64,000 bases of DNA, taken from the NCBI RefSeq assembly GCF_000764555.1, contig NZ_CP009574.1, positions 1,736,001 through 1,800,000 on the forward strand, written 5' to 3'. The translations under genes were made by a program, and so were the position numbers. This DNA is from Candidatus Francisella endociliophora (lineage in GTDB: Bacteria > Pseudomonadota > Gammaproteobacteria > Francisellales > Francisellaceae). This document shows, one piece after another, positions 27,126 to 36,196 of the stretch (the stretch's first letter is position 1; each line of letters opens with the position of its first letter). The notes under the pieces were generated by a model, which was not told the origin of the DNA, ran no database searches, and saw nothing but the letters and a program-made list of their open reading frames with translations.

Positions 27126-28829
27126 GTGGCTAAAAAATATCTAATAATTGGTGGTGTTGCTGCAGGAGCTTCTGCAGCTGCTAGATTAAGAAGACTAGAT
27201 GAATCAGCAGAAATTATAATGTTTGAAAAAGGTCCATACGTATCATTTTCAAATTGTGGATTACCTTATCATCTTGGCGGATATATAGAACCATCAGAAA
27301 AGTTGGTTTTGATGACACCAGAGAAGTTTGATAAGCAATATAATATTGATGCTCGTACTCTATCTGAAGTTGTAGATATTGATAAGTCAAATAAGCTTGT
27401 AACAATTTTAAACCATGCAACTGGTGAGAAGTATACAGAAAATTATGACAAGCTAGTAGTTGCTGTAGGAGCTAAGCCAATAGTTCCGCCGTTTGGAGGC
27501 TTAGACTCTATAGAACATTTTATCTTAAGAAATGTTGTTGATGTTGAGAAAATCCATAAAGCTGTTTTTAGTAAAGAAAAAGTTGTTAAAAATGTTACAG
27601 TAATCGGTGCTGGATTTATTGGTATCGAAGTTGCAGAGAATCTTAAAGAAAGAGGTTTTAATGTAACAATTGTTGAGATGGCAAATCAAATTATGCGTCC
27701 TTTTGATTATGAGATGGTTAAACCTTTAGAAAAAGAGCTATTAGATCATGATATTAATTTGATGCTATCTGAAAAGGTTGTTAGTTTTGAATCTGACAAA
27801 GTATTGCTAGAATCTGGCAGACAGATAGATACTGATTTGGTTGTATTATCTATAGGTGTTGCACCTGATACTGCTTTCTTGAAAAATGTAGGTATTGAGC
27901 TGGCTAAAAGTGGTCATATTCTTGTAAATGAAAATTATCAAACTTCTGATAATGATATTTATGCAGCTGGCGATGCTATTTTAGTAAAAAATGCTATTAC
28001 AGGTCAGGACTTTAATCTTCCTTTAGCAGGCCCAGCAAATAAACAAGGGCGTTTAATTGCAGATCATATAAATGGTAAAAAGACTGTAAACAAAGGCTAT
28101 ATTGCTTCATCAGTTATTCAAATCTTTGAATATACAGGTGCAGCTACTGGTTTGAATGAAGCTTGGATTAAATTTCATAATTTAGATATTGACTATGGAG
28201 TTGCTTATACTGCACCATTTGATAGAGTTAGTATTATGCCAAATGCTGAGCATGTATTTACTAAAATTCTATTTGAAAGAAACACAGGTAAGTTGCTTGG
28301 TGCACAAGTTGTAGGTAAGGGGATTGTTGATAAAAGAGCTGATGTGTTCGCAACAGCAATTAAGGCTGGTATGACAATTGAAGATTTGCAAGATCTTGAA
28401 CTTTGTTATGCACCTCCATATTCAACTGGTAAAGATGTTGTTAATCATACAGGTTATGTGGCTAATAACTTACGAAATGGAGAGTTTAAGCAAGTACCTT
28501 TTACAAAAGTCTCAGACCTTGTAACCAAAAGTGCTCAAGTTATAGATGTAAGGGAAGTTGCTGAAACTAAGAGAGGGCTATTGAATCACTCTAAGAATAT
28601 ACCAATGTCAGAGATAAGAAATAGATTATCAGAACTTGATAAGTCTAAACCAGTTTATGTGCATTGTCATACAGGTCAGAGATCTTATAATGTCGCTCTT
28701 ATGTTACAGCAACATGGTTTTGATGTATATAACATCGCAGGTGGGTATATTATGATTTCATATTATTATGATACCCTAGAGAGATTAACAGGTGAGAAAT
28801 CACCATTTAATAAACCAAACTTTAATTAA
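27126..28829 (+). CDS. CoA-disulfide / persulfide reductase with C-terminal rhodanese domain
   Basis: The 567-residue FAD/NAD(P)-dependent enzyme belongs to the CoADR-Rhd (Npsr-like) class. It has an N-terminal FAD motif (IIGGVAAGASAAARLRR) and the single active-site cysteine C44 in SFSNCGLPYHLGG. The NAD-binding VIGAGFIGIEVAENL follows near residue 155, then a dimerisation domain. The rhodanese domain at about 465-550 has C514 in VHCHTGQRS. Known members reduce CoA-persulfide, CoA-disulfide or polysulfide. The start is GTG with AAAAGGAG upstream. Its place between a rhodanese and a persulfide dioxygenase supports a role in sulfane-sulfur turnover. Confidence 0.9.
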   Translation: MAKKYLIIGGVAAGASAAARLRRLDESAEIIMFEKGPYVSFSNCGLPYHLGGYIEPSEKLVLMTPEKFDKQYNIDARTLSEVVDIDKSNKLVTILNHATGEKYTENYDKLVVAVGAKPIVPPFGGLDSIEHFILRNVVDVEKIHKAVFSKEKVVKNVTVIGAGFIGIEVAENLKERGFNVTIVEMANQIMRPFDYEMVKPLEKELLDHDINLMLSEKVVSFESDKVLLESGRQIDTDLVVLSIGVAPDTAFLKNVGIELAKSGHILVNENYQTSDNDIYAAGDAILVKNAITGQDFNLPLAGPANKQGRLIADHINGKKTVNKGYIASSVIQIFEYTGAATGLNEAWIKFHNLDIDYGVAYTAPFDRVSIMPNAEHVFTKILFERNTGKLLGAQVVGKGIVDKRADVFATAIKAGMTIEDLQDLELCYAPPYSTGKDVVNHTGYVANNLRNGEFKQVPFTKVSDLVTKSAQVIDVREVAETKRGLLNHSKNIPMSEIRNRLSELDKSKPVYVHCHTGQRSYNVALMLQQHGFDVYNIAGGYIMISYYYDTLERLTGEKSPFNKPNFN

Positions 28830-28860
28830 TAAGTTTGTGGAAAAAACAAAGGAGATAGTT

Positions 28861-29547
28861 ATGATTTTTAGACAATTATTTGATTACGATACGTGGACTT
28901 ATACTTATTTAATCGCATCTGGACAAGGTAGAGAAGCAATTATTATTGATCCAGTTGATACACAGATTGATAAGTATCACAAACTTTTAAATGAGCTTGA
29001 TATCAAACTTGTAGCTGCTATTGATACTCATGTACATGCAGATCATATTACAGCGATTGGACAGTTAAGAAATGACACTAAATGTAATTCAATAATGGGT
29101 GCTCATACAAAAGCAGAATGTGTTTCTGTGAAAATCAAAGAAGATGAAACAGTTGATTTTGATGGGTTGAAGTTGAAAGCTATCTATACACCTGGTCATA
29201 CTGATGATTCGTATAGCTTTATTCTTGGTGATAAGCTTTTTACGGGGGATACTTTGTTTATAAGAGGTACTGGTAGAACAGATTTTCAACATGGTGATTC
29301 TTTTGCACAATATGACAGTATTAAAAATAAACTGTTCAAATTACCAGAAGATACAATCGTATATCCAGGTCATGACTATAATGGTTTTACTTCTAGTACT
29401 ATTGGTGAAGAAATTAAGTTTAATCCAAGGCTACAAGTAAAATCAGCAGAAGAATATGCTGAACTTATGGCAAACTTAAATCTGCCAAATCCTAAATATA
29501 TGGATATTGCTGTACCAGCTAACTTAAAATGTGGTCTAGTAAAATAA
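28861..29547 (+). CDS. Persulfide dioxygenase (ETHE1-like metallo-beta-lactamase fold)
   Basis: I chose ATG 28861, which has AAAGGAGA upstream, rather than a longer frame beginning inside the previous gene. The protein is 228 residues. THVHADH (H57, H59, D61, H62) plus TPGHTDDSYSF supply the metal ligands. GTGRTDFQHGD and YPGHDYNGFTSSTIGEE match the ETHE1/PDO subgroup rather than glyoxalase II. These iron enzymes oxidise glutathione persulfide to sulfite. The next gene, two bases away, encodes a TauE-type exporter that could remove the sulfite. Confidence 0.9.
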   Translation: MIFRQLFDYDTWTYTYLIASGQGREAIIIDPVDTQIDKYHKLLNELDIKLVAAIDTHVHADHITAIGQLRNDTKCNSIMGAHTKAECVSVKIKEDETVDFDGLKLKAIYTPGHTDDSYSFILGDKLFTGDTLFIRGTGRTDFQHGDSFAQYDSIKNKLFKLPEDTIVYPGHDYNGFTSSTIGEEIKFNPRLQVKSAEEYAELMANLNLPNPKYMDIAVPANLKCGLVK

Positions 29548-29548
29548 A

Positions 29549-30298
29549 ATGATCTTAGTTATATTTGGTTTTATCTGTGGTATCGCTTTAGGCCTTACAG
29601 GAGGTGGTGGATCTATCTTAGCCGTTCCTCTACTAACTTATGGAGTGGGGTTAGACTTCCATAGTGCTGTGACTATATCTTTACTAGTAGTTGGTTTTAC
29701 GGCAGTGTTTGGTTTATTAGTGAACTTTAAAAAGCAAGATATACATTATCTAGCTGCTATTGTAATGATAATTACAGGAGTTATTTTTGCTCCTGTTGGT
29801 AGTTATATCTCACAAGCATTATCAGATAAAATTTTGATGCTTAGCTTCTCAATACTTATGGTAGTTATAGGTATTTGGAGCTTAATCAAAGCTAGAATAA
29901 TGTCAGACTCACATAACTCTGTTTGTAAGTCTGTTGGTCCTAAATGTATTGTGGCCTTGCTTATAAGTGGAGGTGTTGTTGGAACTTTAACAGGTTTCTT
30001 TGGTGTTGGAGGAGGTTTTCTAATAGTACCAGCACTTGTGTTTATTACGGCAATGCCTATTAAAAGAGCAATTAATACATCATTATTAGTGATTTTTGTA
30101 ATATCAATATCAGGTTTTGCTTCACATTATGATGCAGAAAGTATGAACTGGCATGTAGCTATTATGTTTATCATAGGTGGGGTCGTGGGTATGCTATTAG
30201 CAAATATAATTAAGAAAAAACTAAACGATAAAGTATTACAAATAATCTTTGCAATTATGCTGGTAGTCTTAGGAAGTATTATTTATTTTACTAATTAG
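29549..30298 (+). CDS. TauE/SafE permease, probable sulfite exporter
   Basis: The 249-residue protein has about eight membrane helices. The duplicated family motif appears as GIALGLTGGGGSILAVPLL at residues 11-29 and TLTGFFGVGGGFLIVPAL near 148-165. It is one base past the dioxygenase stop and is the last gene of the persulfide operon, which fits export of the sulfite produced. Its last 8 bases overlap the convergent oxygenase gene. Confidence 0.88.
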   Translation: MILVIFGFICGIALGLTGGGGSILAVPLLTYGVGLDFHSAVTISLLVVGFTAVFGLLVNFKKQDIHYLAAIVMIITGVIFAPVGSYISQALSDKILMLSFSILMVVIGIWSLIKARIMSDSHNSVCKSVGPKCIVALLISGGVVGTLTGFFGVGGGFLIVPALVFITAMPIKRAINTSLLVIFVISISGFASHYDAESMNWHVAIMFIIGGVVGMLLANIIKKKLNDKVLQIIFAIMLVVLGSIIYFTN

Positions 30299-30899
30299 TT
30301 TTTAACCAGCCAGTGATGCTTAATCTCTGATTCTCTATGAGTACTGGTAAAACTTCGTGCTCAATTTTTTTACTGTCAAATAAAACTATCTTTCCATTTG
30401 TTGGGAATATTTGCAGGTTTTCGTTATCTAGGTAGAGTTTGAGTTGTCCACCAAAAGAGTCATTCCAATTTTCATTTAAGTAGCAAACAATTGAAATAGT
30501 TCTTCGATCATCATTTTGAAATGTGTCTAAATGCTTTTTATAGAAAGATCCTTTTGGATACATTGCATAATGAAACTCTTTAGTAACAATCCCTGCAAAA
30601 CAAGTTTTATTAATATATTCTATAAATTCATTTATTTTCTCAAAAAAAGATTTTGCATATTTTGTTTCATCTATCCAACATATAAAATCACTGCGAATAG
30701 TACGTTCTAAACTTTCATTTAAACGATTACCAATAGCAGATTTTCTAAAGTAGTCAGCTTGATAAAAGTTTGTTAACTCTTCTCTTAGTTTTATAGTTTC
30801 ATCAATAGTTAGCCAATTATCAATGATACAAAAACCTTTATTAAGATAGTTATCTATTATCTTTTCATAGAAAGAGTTTGAAGGGGGTAAATTAGACAT
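30291..30899 (-). CDS. 2-oxoglutarate/Fe(II) dioxygenase of the prolyl-hydroxylase type
   Basis: The 202-residue protein carries the double-stranded beta-helix iron site: H123 and D125 (KKHLDTF), H181 (KIEHEVLP) and the 2-oxoglutarate-binding R192 (NQRLSITGWL). This C-terminal ending is typical of SM-20/PHD-like and ribosomal-protein hydroxylases. The substrate may be a protein prolyl or arginyl residue, but nothing local decides this. It stands alone on the minus strand, convergent with the TauE gene. Confidence 0.85.
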   Translation of the reverse strand: MSNLPPSNSFYEKIIDNYLNKGFCIIDNWLTIDETIKLREELTNFYQADYFRKSAIGNRLNESLERTIRSDFICWIDETKYAKSFFEKINEFIEYINKTCFAGIVTKEFHYAMYPKGSFYKKHLDTFQNDDRRTISIVCYLNENWNDSFGGQLKLYLDNENLQIFPTNGKIVLFDSKKIEHEVLPVLIENQRLSITGWLKTN

Positions 30900-30951
30900 C
30901 TATATGTCCAAGAAATATATGTAAGCGAATTATATACTAGAAAGTTAAAAA

Positions 30952-31401
30952 CTAGTTATCTATTTTTATTATAAAATCATCTAAGTACTCATCAACATCT
31001 AATTCATATTCAGATATTGCAAAATGTTTAGCAGATTTTTGTTGTTTATGCATTTCTTCTGTGGAGCCATTATTATTTAAATGGTGCCATTCTGGTAAGT
31101 CTTGACCTTCAAGAAGAAGCTTATAGCTACAGCTATTTGGCAGCCATTTATGAGCGTGATTTTTAAGTTGCTTGTATGTCAGGTTTATACACTCAGGGAC
31201 AATTTGTTTTCTTTTTTCATACATACTACATTGGCATTTATCAGTATCTAAAAGCTTACAACTAACTTTGGTATAGTACACCTCATCAGTTTCATCATCT
31301 TGCAGTTTATTAAGGCAGCACAATCCGCATCTATCACAGATAGACTCCCACTGTTCAGCTGACATATCTTTTAGGTCAATTTCTTGCCACCACTTGTTCA
31401 T
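30952..31401 (-). CDS. YcgN/UPF0260 family cysteine-rich protein
   Basis: The 149-residue protein matches the YkgJ/YcgN family of putative zinc or iron-sulfur proteins. WESICDRCGLCCLNKL near residues 18-33 gives CxxCGxCC, followed by SCKLLDTDKCQCSMYEKR and VPECI further on. The C-terminus (about 100-149) is acidic. The biochemical role of the family is not established. It is divergent from nusB with an 79-base gap. Confidence 0.88.
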   Translation of the reverse strand: MNKWWQEIDLKDMSAEQWESICDRCGLCCLNKLQDDETDEVYYTKVSCKLLDTDKCQCSMYEKRKQIVPECINLTYKQLKNHAHKWLPNSCSYKLLLEGQDLPEWHHLNNNGSTEEMHKQQKSAKHFAISEYELDVDEYLDDFIIKIDN

Positions 31402-31480
31402 ATTTCTTCTTGATAGGTTATAATAGTTATTTGCAAAATAATGATAGCTTAAATTATCTCAAAAAACACCAAAGGAATTT

Positions 31481-31906
31481 ATGAAAACTACAGCTAGAGC
31501 AAGAAATAATGCGAGGCTTTATGCAGTGCAAGCTTTGTATCAAAAAAAAGTTGCTGATAATACAATTGCAGAATTGAAAGTACAATATTATGCAGATAAT
31601 GCCGAAAGACATCAAACTGACTGGGAATTGTTCTATAGACTTATGGATGCAGTAGATACAAACTATGATGCAATTGATGAGTATATCGCAGTTAATTCAA
31701 AAGATGGTATAGACTCTATAAACTATGTTGATTATGCGGTTTTACAAGTAGCTATCGCAGAGCTTATTGAATGCTTAGAAAACCCATATCAAGTAATCAT
31801 CAAAGAATATGTTGAGATTGGCTATAGTATGGGTACTGAAGAAGGCTATAAGTTTGTAAATGCTGTACTACAGAATTTAGCAAAATCTATTAGAGGTGAA
31901 GAGTAA
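31481..31906 (+). CDS. nusB: Transcription antitermination factor NusB
   Basis: NusB binds boxA RNA with S10 (NusE) to support rRNA transcription. The 141-residue all-helical protein shows RARNNARLYAVQALYQ at the N-terminus and the family end VIIKEYVEIGYSMGTEEGYKFVNAVLQNLAK. The start has AAAGGAA upstream. It ends overlapping the convergent amidase gene by 17 bases. Confidence 0.95.
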   Translation: MKTTARARNNARLYAVQALYQKKVADNTIAELKVQYYADNAERHQTDWELFYRLMDAVDTNYDAIDEYIAVNSKDGIDSINYVDYAVLQVAIAELIECLENPYQVIIKEYVEIGYSMGTEEGYKFVNAVLQNLAKSIRGEE

Positions 31907-32660
31907 AACTATCTTGAGAAGCTAAGAAGTTAAACTTCTCACGATGTTCTTCCTGTTTATTTTTATCTAATTCTGCAGCTAAAACACTCTCTTTATATTC
32001 TTCATGAGCTAAAATATCTCCGTTATAATCAATAATCATACTATCTCCAGCATAAGCTAGACTTGGATCACTACCCACTCTATTACAAGCTATTACATAG
32101 GTTTGATTTTCAATAGCTCTAGCTTTTAAAAGAGCTTTCCAATGTTCGCGACGGGATTCTGGCCAGCAAGCGACATTTAATAAAATATCATAATCGTTAT
32201 TGTTACAGTTAAATACAGGGAAGCGTAGATCAAAACACACTGTTAATAAAATTCTAAAACCTTTGTATTCTATGATTTTACGCTGATTACCACCGCTGTA
32301 TTTCTTATTTTCTCCAGCGTGGATAAATAGATGATTTTTATCATAAGTGAAGACTTGTTTGTCTGGAGTTACAAAATATAATCTATTTGCAATTTTATCA
32401 TCTGTAAAAGTAGCAGCACTTCCAACAATTGCAAAATTTTTATCCTTAACTTGGCTATACATCCATTCAACAATATCTTCTTGTGAACAGGCTTCATTAG
32501 TAGGGTTCATTATAAAACCAGTATTAAACATTTCACATAAAACAACTAGGTCTGTACCGGATGAAACTTTTGATATTTTGCTTTCTAAGTTTGTATAGTT
32601 TTGCTGTTTGTTATCCCAAACTATATCTGATTGTATAATATTGACTTTTAGCTTTGACAT
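31890..32660 (-). CDS. yafV: Omega-amidase of the nitrilase superfamily (YafV-like)
   Basis: The 256-residue protein has the Glu-Lys-Cys triad: E43 (LCEMFNTGF), K108 (TYDKNHLF) and C142 (LTVCFDLRFP). YafV/NIT2 enzymes hydrolyse alpha-ketoglutaramate or alpha-ketosuccinamate, products of glutamine transamination. A methionine aminotransferase-like gene (ybdL) lies 0.6 kb away, and YbdL plus YafV are partners in the methionine salvage-linked glutamine transamination cycle. The convergent overlap with nusB is 17 bases. Confidence 0.9.
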   Translation of the reverse strand: MSKLKVNIIQSDIVWDNKQQNYTNLESKISKVSSGTDLVVLCEMFNTGFIMNPTNEACSQEDIVEWMYSQVKDKNFAIVGSAATFTDDKIANRLYFVTPDKQVFTYDKNHLFIHAGENKKYSGGNQRKIIEYKGFRILLTVCFDLRFPVFNCNNNDYDILLNVACWPESRREHWKALLKARAIENQTYVIACNRVGSDPSLAYAGDSMIIDYNGDILAHEEYKESVLAAELDKNKQEEHREKFNFLASQDSFTLHL

Positions 32661-32814
32661 CTTATCTCCTAACAGAGTTTATCTAAAAAAAGTTTAGCAA
32701 TGTTTAGCCATATATTTAAGTTTTATTATCACTGCATAAGAATATTTTATTTATTGACAAATAAATAGGCTGATAAGATAATAAGATTATTCTAATCCCG
32801 TGTATAAAAGAATT

Positions 32815-33237
32815 ATGGAACTTTTAAAGAGAAAATTTTATGCAGTATTTTTGGTTATCATGTTAGCAACGATTTCTAGTTGTGCAATGTTTGGTAATGA
32901 TACTGGTACTAGCTATGAAAATGGCTACTATAGTACAACTATGAAACATAGCTATAATGAAGTTTATGACGCTACTATAGAAGCAATTAAAACTGGCGAA
33001 ACTTATGACTCCAGTGGTAGTACATATGATATTAAACTAAATAAAAAAACAGATGAAGCAGCTGTGATAGAAGCGTTTAGTAATAGAGATAGATCTGACT
33101 ATCTTGAAGTTGTTATCAAGCCAGAATCTGATAAGCTTACGAGACTTTCTATAAAATATGGTTCTCAAGGGAACTCTATTAGGTCTTCGGCATTAGAAGA
33201 TATTATTGATGGTAATATTAAGTATGGTAATCTTTAA
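32815..33237 (+). CDS. Lipoprotein of the DUF3568 type
   Basis: The 140-residue protein, started at ATG 32815 (a GTG at 32800 would add five residues), has a basic N-terminus and the lipobox MLATISSC. The mature part begins AMFGND and continues with a short alpha/beta domain (MKHSYNEVYDATIEAIKTG ... LEVVIKPESDKLTRLSIKYG). Small lipoproteins with this pattern are multiplied in Francisella (DUF3568). No function is known. It is a single gene between two minus-strand genes. Confidence 0.7.
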   Translation: MELLKRKFYAVFLVIMLATISSCAMFGNDTGTSYENGYYSTTMKHSYNEVYDATIEAIKTGETYDSSGSTYDIKLNKKTDEAAVIEAFSNRDRSDYLEVVIKPESDKLTRLSIKYGSQGNSIRSSALEDIIDGNIKYGNL

Positions 33238-33267
33238 AAAAGTTTAAGAATTCTGTAACTTCCAAAT

Positions 33268-34401
33268 TTAAATGCCAGCTAAAATTTTAGCTCCTTTTAT
33301 TATATCTTGATCTTTTTTAGCAAAGCATAGTCTTAGAAGCCCATTTTGTGGTTTTTCAAATAATGATGATATTGGTACTAAGCCAACACCATAGTCTTTG
33401 ATAAGTTTAGTAGCAAAAGTATCATCATCAAGATCACTTATTTCACTATAATCTAAAACTTGAAAAGGTGAGCCTTGCCAATCTAATATTTTAAACCTTG
33501 AACCTTTAAGGTTTTCTCTAAGTAAACTGTTTTGTTTTTTATAGAGTTTATGTAAATTCTCGTAGTATTCTGGATATTCTAGAATACCCTCAGCTAAAGC
33601 TAGTTGCATAGGATGAGCAGCTGAGAAAGTCGCAAACTGTTTGATTGCTAAGATATTTTTGATAATTTCAGCAGGGGCTATTGCCACACCTTGACGCCAG
33701 CCTGTTAGGTTATAAGTCTTACCAAGCGATTGAAGCACGATTAGCTTATCCCATAGTTGAGGTATTTGTATTGCACTTACATATTTGTCACCAGCATAGA
33801 TATGCTCATACACTTCATCAGATATTACCAAGATATCTCTATCTTTTATAATCTTAGCTATCTCTTGATATTCGACTTTTGAGATAACTGTGCCCATAGG
33901 GTTATGCGGAGAGTTTAATATTATAATTTTAGTTCTATCTGTTATTGCATTTGCAATAGCTTGAATATCAATATTGCCATTTGATAGTAACTTCAATCTT
34001 ACACATTTACCTTGATTAAAGTTTGTGACACCTGCATAAGTATCAAATATTGGATCAAACATAATTACTTCATCATCTTTACCAACATAGGTTGATATGG
34101 CTGAGAAAAGTCCTTCTTGCGCACCGGCAGTTATTGCGACATTTTCAAAATCTATATCTACATCATAGCAGCATTTAGTTTTAGTAACTATTGCCTTACG
34201 AAGTGCTGGAGCACCAGGAATTGGGGCGTATTGATTTTTGCCATGGTGCATATAGAAGTTCGTACGATCTATTAGCCATTCTGGGGTATCAAAATCTGGA
34301 GCACCTTGTGTAAAATTTACAGCTTTTTCTTCAGCTGCCATCATAGCAAATTTGCCATATACAGATGGCGCTGTACTGATATAAGGTTTTGGTTGAATCA
34401 T
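33268..34401 (-). CDS. ybdL: PLP-dependent methionine/glutamine aminotransferase (YbdL-like)
   Basis: The 377-residue class I/II aminotransferase has the PLP lysine in LQSLGKTYNLTGWRQG. The N-terminal VNFTQGAPDFDTPEWL, the SPHNPMGTV loop and the C-terminal RLCFAKKDQDI with the substrate-carboxylate arginine are also present. This pattern fits YbdL and kynurenine/glutamine transaminase-type enzymes, which prefer methionine and aromatic residues. The presence of yafV (omega-amidase) nearby agrees with that role. Confidence 0.85.
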   Translation of the reverse strand: MIQPKPYISTAPSVYGKFAMMAAEEKAVNFTQGAPDFDTPEWLIDRTNFYMHHGKNQYAPIPGAPALRKAIVTKTKCCYDVDIDFENVAITAGAQEGLFSAISTYVGKDDEVIMFDPIFDTYAGVTNFNQGKCVRLKLLSNGNIDIQAIANAITDRTKIIILNSPHNPMGTVISKVEYQEIAKIIKDRDILVISDEVYEHIYAGDKYVSAIQIPQLWDKLIVLQSLGKTYNLTGWRQGVAIAPAEIIKNILAIKQFATFSAAHPMQLALAEGILEYPEYYENLHKLYKKQNSLLRENLKGSRFKILDWQGSPFQVLDYSEISDLDDDTFATKLIKDYGVGLVPISSLFEKPQNGLLRLCFAKKDQDIIKGAKILAGI

Positions 34402-34506
34402 AATCTTTGATAAGAAAAATAAACACTAGTTAAATTATAGTATAAATTTTGGTACGGTACTAATATTGATTTTGGGTATAATTGAATTATATAGAATACT
34501 TTTACT

Positions 34507-36189
34507 ATGTTATTTATGAACGATGAAGCATTTAGAAATCATTTGGTAGATATTACTTTCAAGGATTCTGAGGAAGCTATCTTTAAAGTTAATGATGACA
34601 TTCCAGTTATAGGTAAAGTGGATGGGAACAAACTAACCATTCCTGACTGTTGTTATAAGGCATTGTCTGGGGATTATTATATTATTAGTTTTCTTGAGCA
34701 ATTGGAAAAATACATAAATAACATACCAGTAAATAAAGATAGCAGTGCGCCCAAAATTATCAGTTATTGTGTTTTTAGAAATCAAAATATTATAGATGAA
34801 ATATTAGATAAATATTCAGATAAAGACATAAGGTTTGTTCATTGTTTTTTCATATTTTCGGGAGTAATAAGATTTAATATTAATAATGAGAAAAAGAGTA
34901 TCTGGTTTGGTAATTGTTATTTCAAAGGACAGTTAGAATTATCAGGAGAATTGAAAAGATTATCTTTTATGCTAAGTGACTTTCTTGGTATTGTTAAATT
35001 TAAGATAATCAAAATTTATAATATTCAGTTTAATGATTGTGTGCTCAATAAGAGTGCTTTATTTCCAGGAAAATTAAAGAAGTTATCAAGAGACAGTTTA
35101 CTATCGGTTGAAAGTTGTATATTCAAAGATATGGTAAAAATGCAATATTTTGAATATGAGCTTGATATTTCTTTTCAAAAGACTGAGTTTTTAAAAGATG
35201 TGTATTTAGATGTAGTGTCTAAGTTTCTTGGTAAACTAGTTTTTGTCGATGTTCAGTTTTATGGTAAAGCTAATCTTAGTTATTCTATGTTTGAAAAAAA
35301 TGTTATTTTTAAAAATGTAGCTTTTAAGAATAACATAGATATTTCTTATGCAGAGTTTTTAAATGTAGTAGATTTTTCTAGCTCAAAATTCCAAAAAATG
35401 ATTGCAGATAATACAAAATTTCATAAAGATAGTATATTTGAAGGAACAACATTTAGTAATTTAGTTGATTTTAAATATACAACATTTAAAGAAAATTCTA
35501 GTCTTAGAGCTGCACATTTTATTAAAGGTTTAAATCTTGCAAGAGTAAATATAAACAATTCCGCTATTTTAGACTTTCATGATGCTGAAGTTAATAATGG
35601 AAATTCTTATCAGATAAGTATAAAGGATAAACAGGAAACTTGTAGAATCTTAAAGCATGAATCACTAAAAAAGAATGATACTATCAAAGCGGTTGAATTC
35701 TATAAAGACGAGTGTGAAAGCCATTATCAGACCTTAAAATGGGATAGCCGAGATTTTTTTAATAAATTCATATTAGCGTTTGAAAAATATGTCAGTAATT
35801 ATGGAACATCGATATTTAGATCCATAGTTTCATTGGTATTAATAAATATAATGTTTGTTGTTCTGACACTGTTAAAACCATATCTATTTACAACTTGTCT
35901 ATTTTTACTATCTATATTTATAGGGTATTTATCTTCATTTGATAAACATAGTAGTATTTTGAATAAGATGGTTTATTTTACCTTCAGTATTATTATAAGC
36001 TATGTAATATTAAAGCTTGGTATATTTACATATCAAATTTTTGATTACTTGACATTTAAATCTACGCGATTTTTACCTATAGACGGTTCTAAAGGAGTGA
36101 GTTTTGCAACTTTAATACATATTGCTATTAATGCGACACTAGTTTACGAAATAATCAAAAGCTTTAGAAAATATTCAAGGAAATTATAG
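34507..36189 (+). CDS. Pentapeptide-repeat protein with C-terminal membrane domain
   Basis: The 560-residue protein starts with a nonrepetitive 100-residue region. A long run (about 120-370) of degenerate pentapeptide-like units follows, with Phe at the central position (FYGKANLSYSMF, FKNNIDISYAEF, FEGTTFSNLVDF), predicted to form a right-handed quadrilateral beta-helix. A helical linker (RILKHESLKKNDTIKAVEFY) precedes about four membrane helices near 430-550. That arrangement occurs in uncharacterised channel-like pentapeptide proteins. The gene stands alone. I cannot name a function. Confidence 0.75.
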   Translation: MLFMNDEAFRNHLVDITFKDSEEAIFKVNDDIPVIGKVDGNKLTIPDCCYKALSGDYYIISFLEQLEKYINNIPVNKDSSAPKIISYCVFRNQNIIDEILDKYSDKDIRFVHCFFIFSGVIRFNINNEKKSIWFGNCYFKGQLELSGELKRLSFMLSDFLGIVKFKIIKIYNIQFNDCVLNKSALFPGKLKKLSRDSLLSVESCIFKDMVKMQYFEYELDISFQKTEFLKDVYLDVVSKFLGKLVFVDVQFYGKANLSYSMFEKNVIFKNVAFKNNIDISYAEFLNVVDFSSSKFQKMIADNTKFHKDSIFEGTTFSNLVDFKYTTFKENSSLRAAHFIKGLNLARVNINNSAILDFHDAEVNNGNSYQISIKDKQETCRILKHESLKKNDTIKAVEFYKDECESHYQTLKWDSRDFFNKFILAFEKYVSNYGTSIFRSIVSLVLINIMFVVLTLLKPYLFTTCLFLLSIFIGYLSSFDKHSSILNKMVYFTFSIIISYVILKLGIFTYQIFDYLTFKSTRFLPIDGSKGVSFATLIHIAINATLVYEIIKSFRKYSRKL

Positions 36190-36196
36190 AAATATA

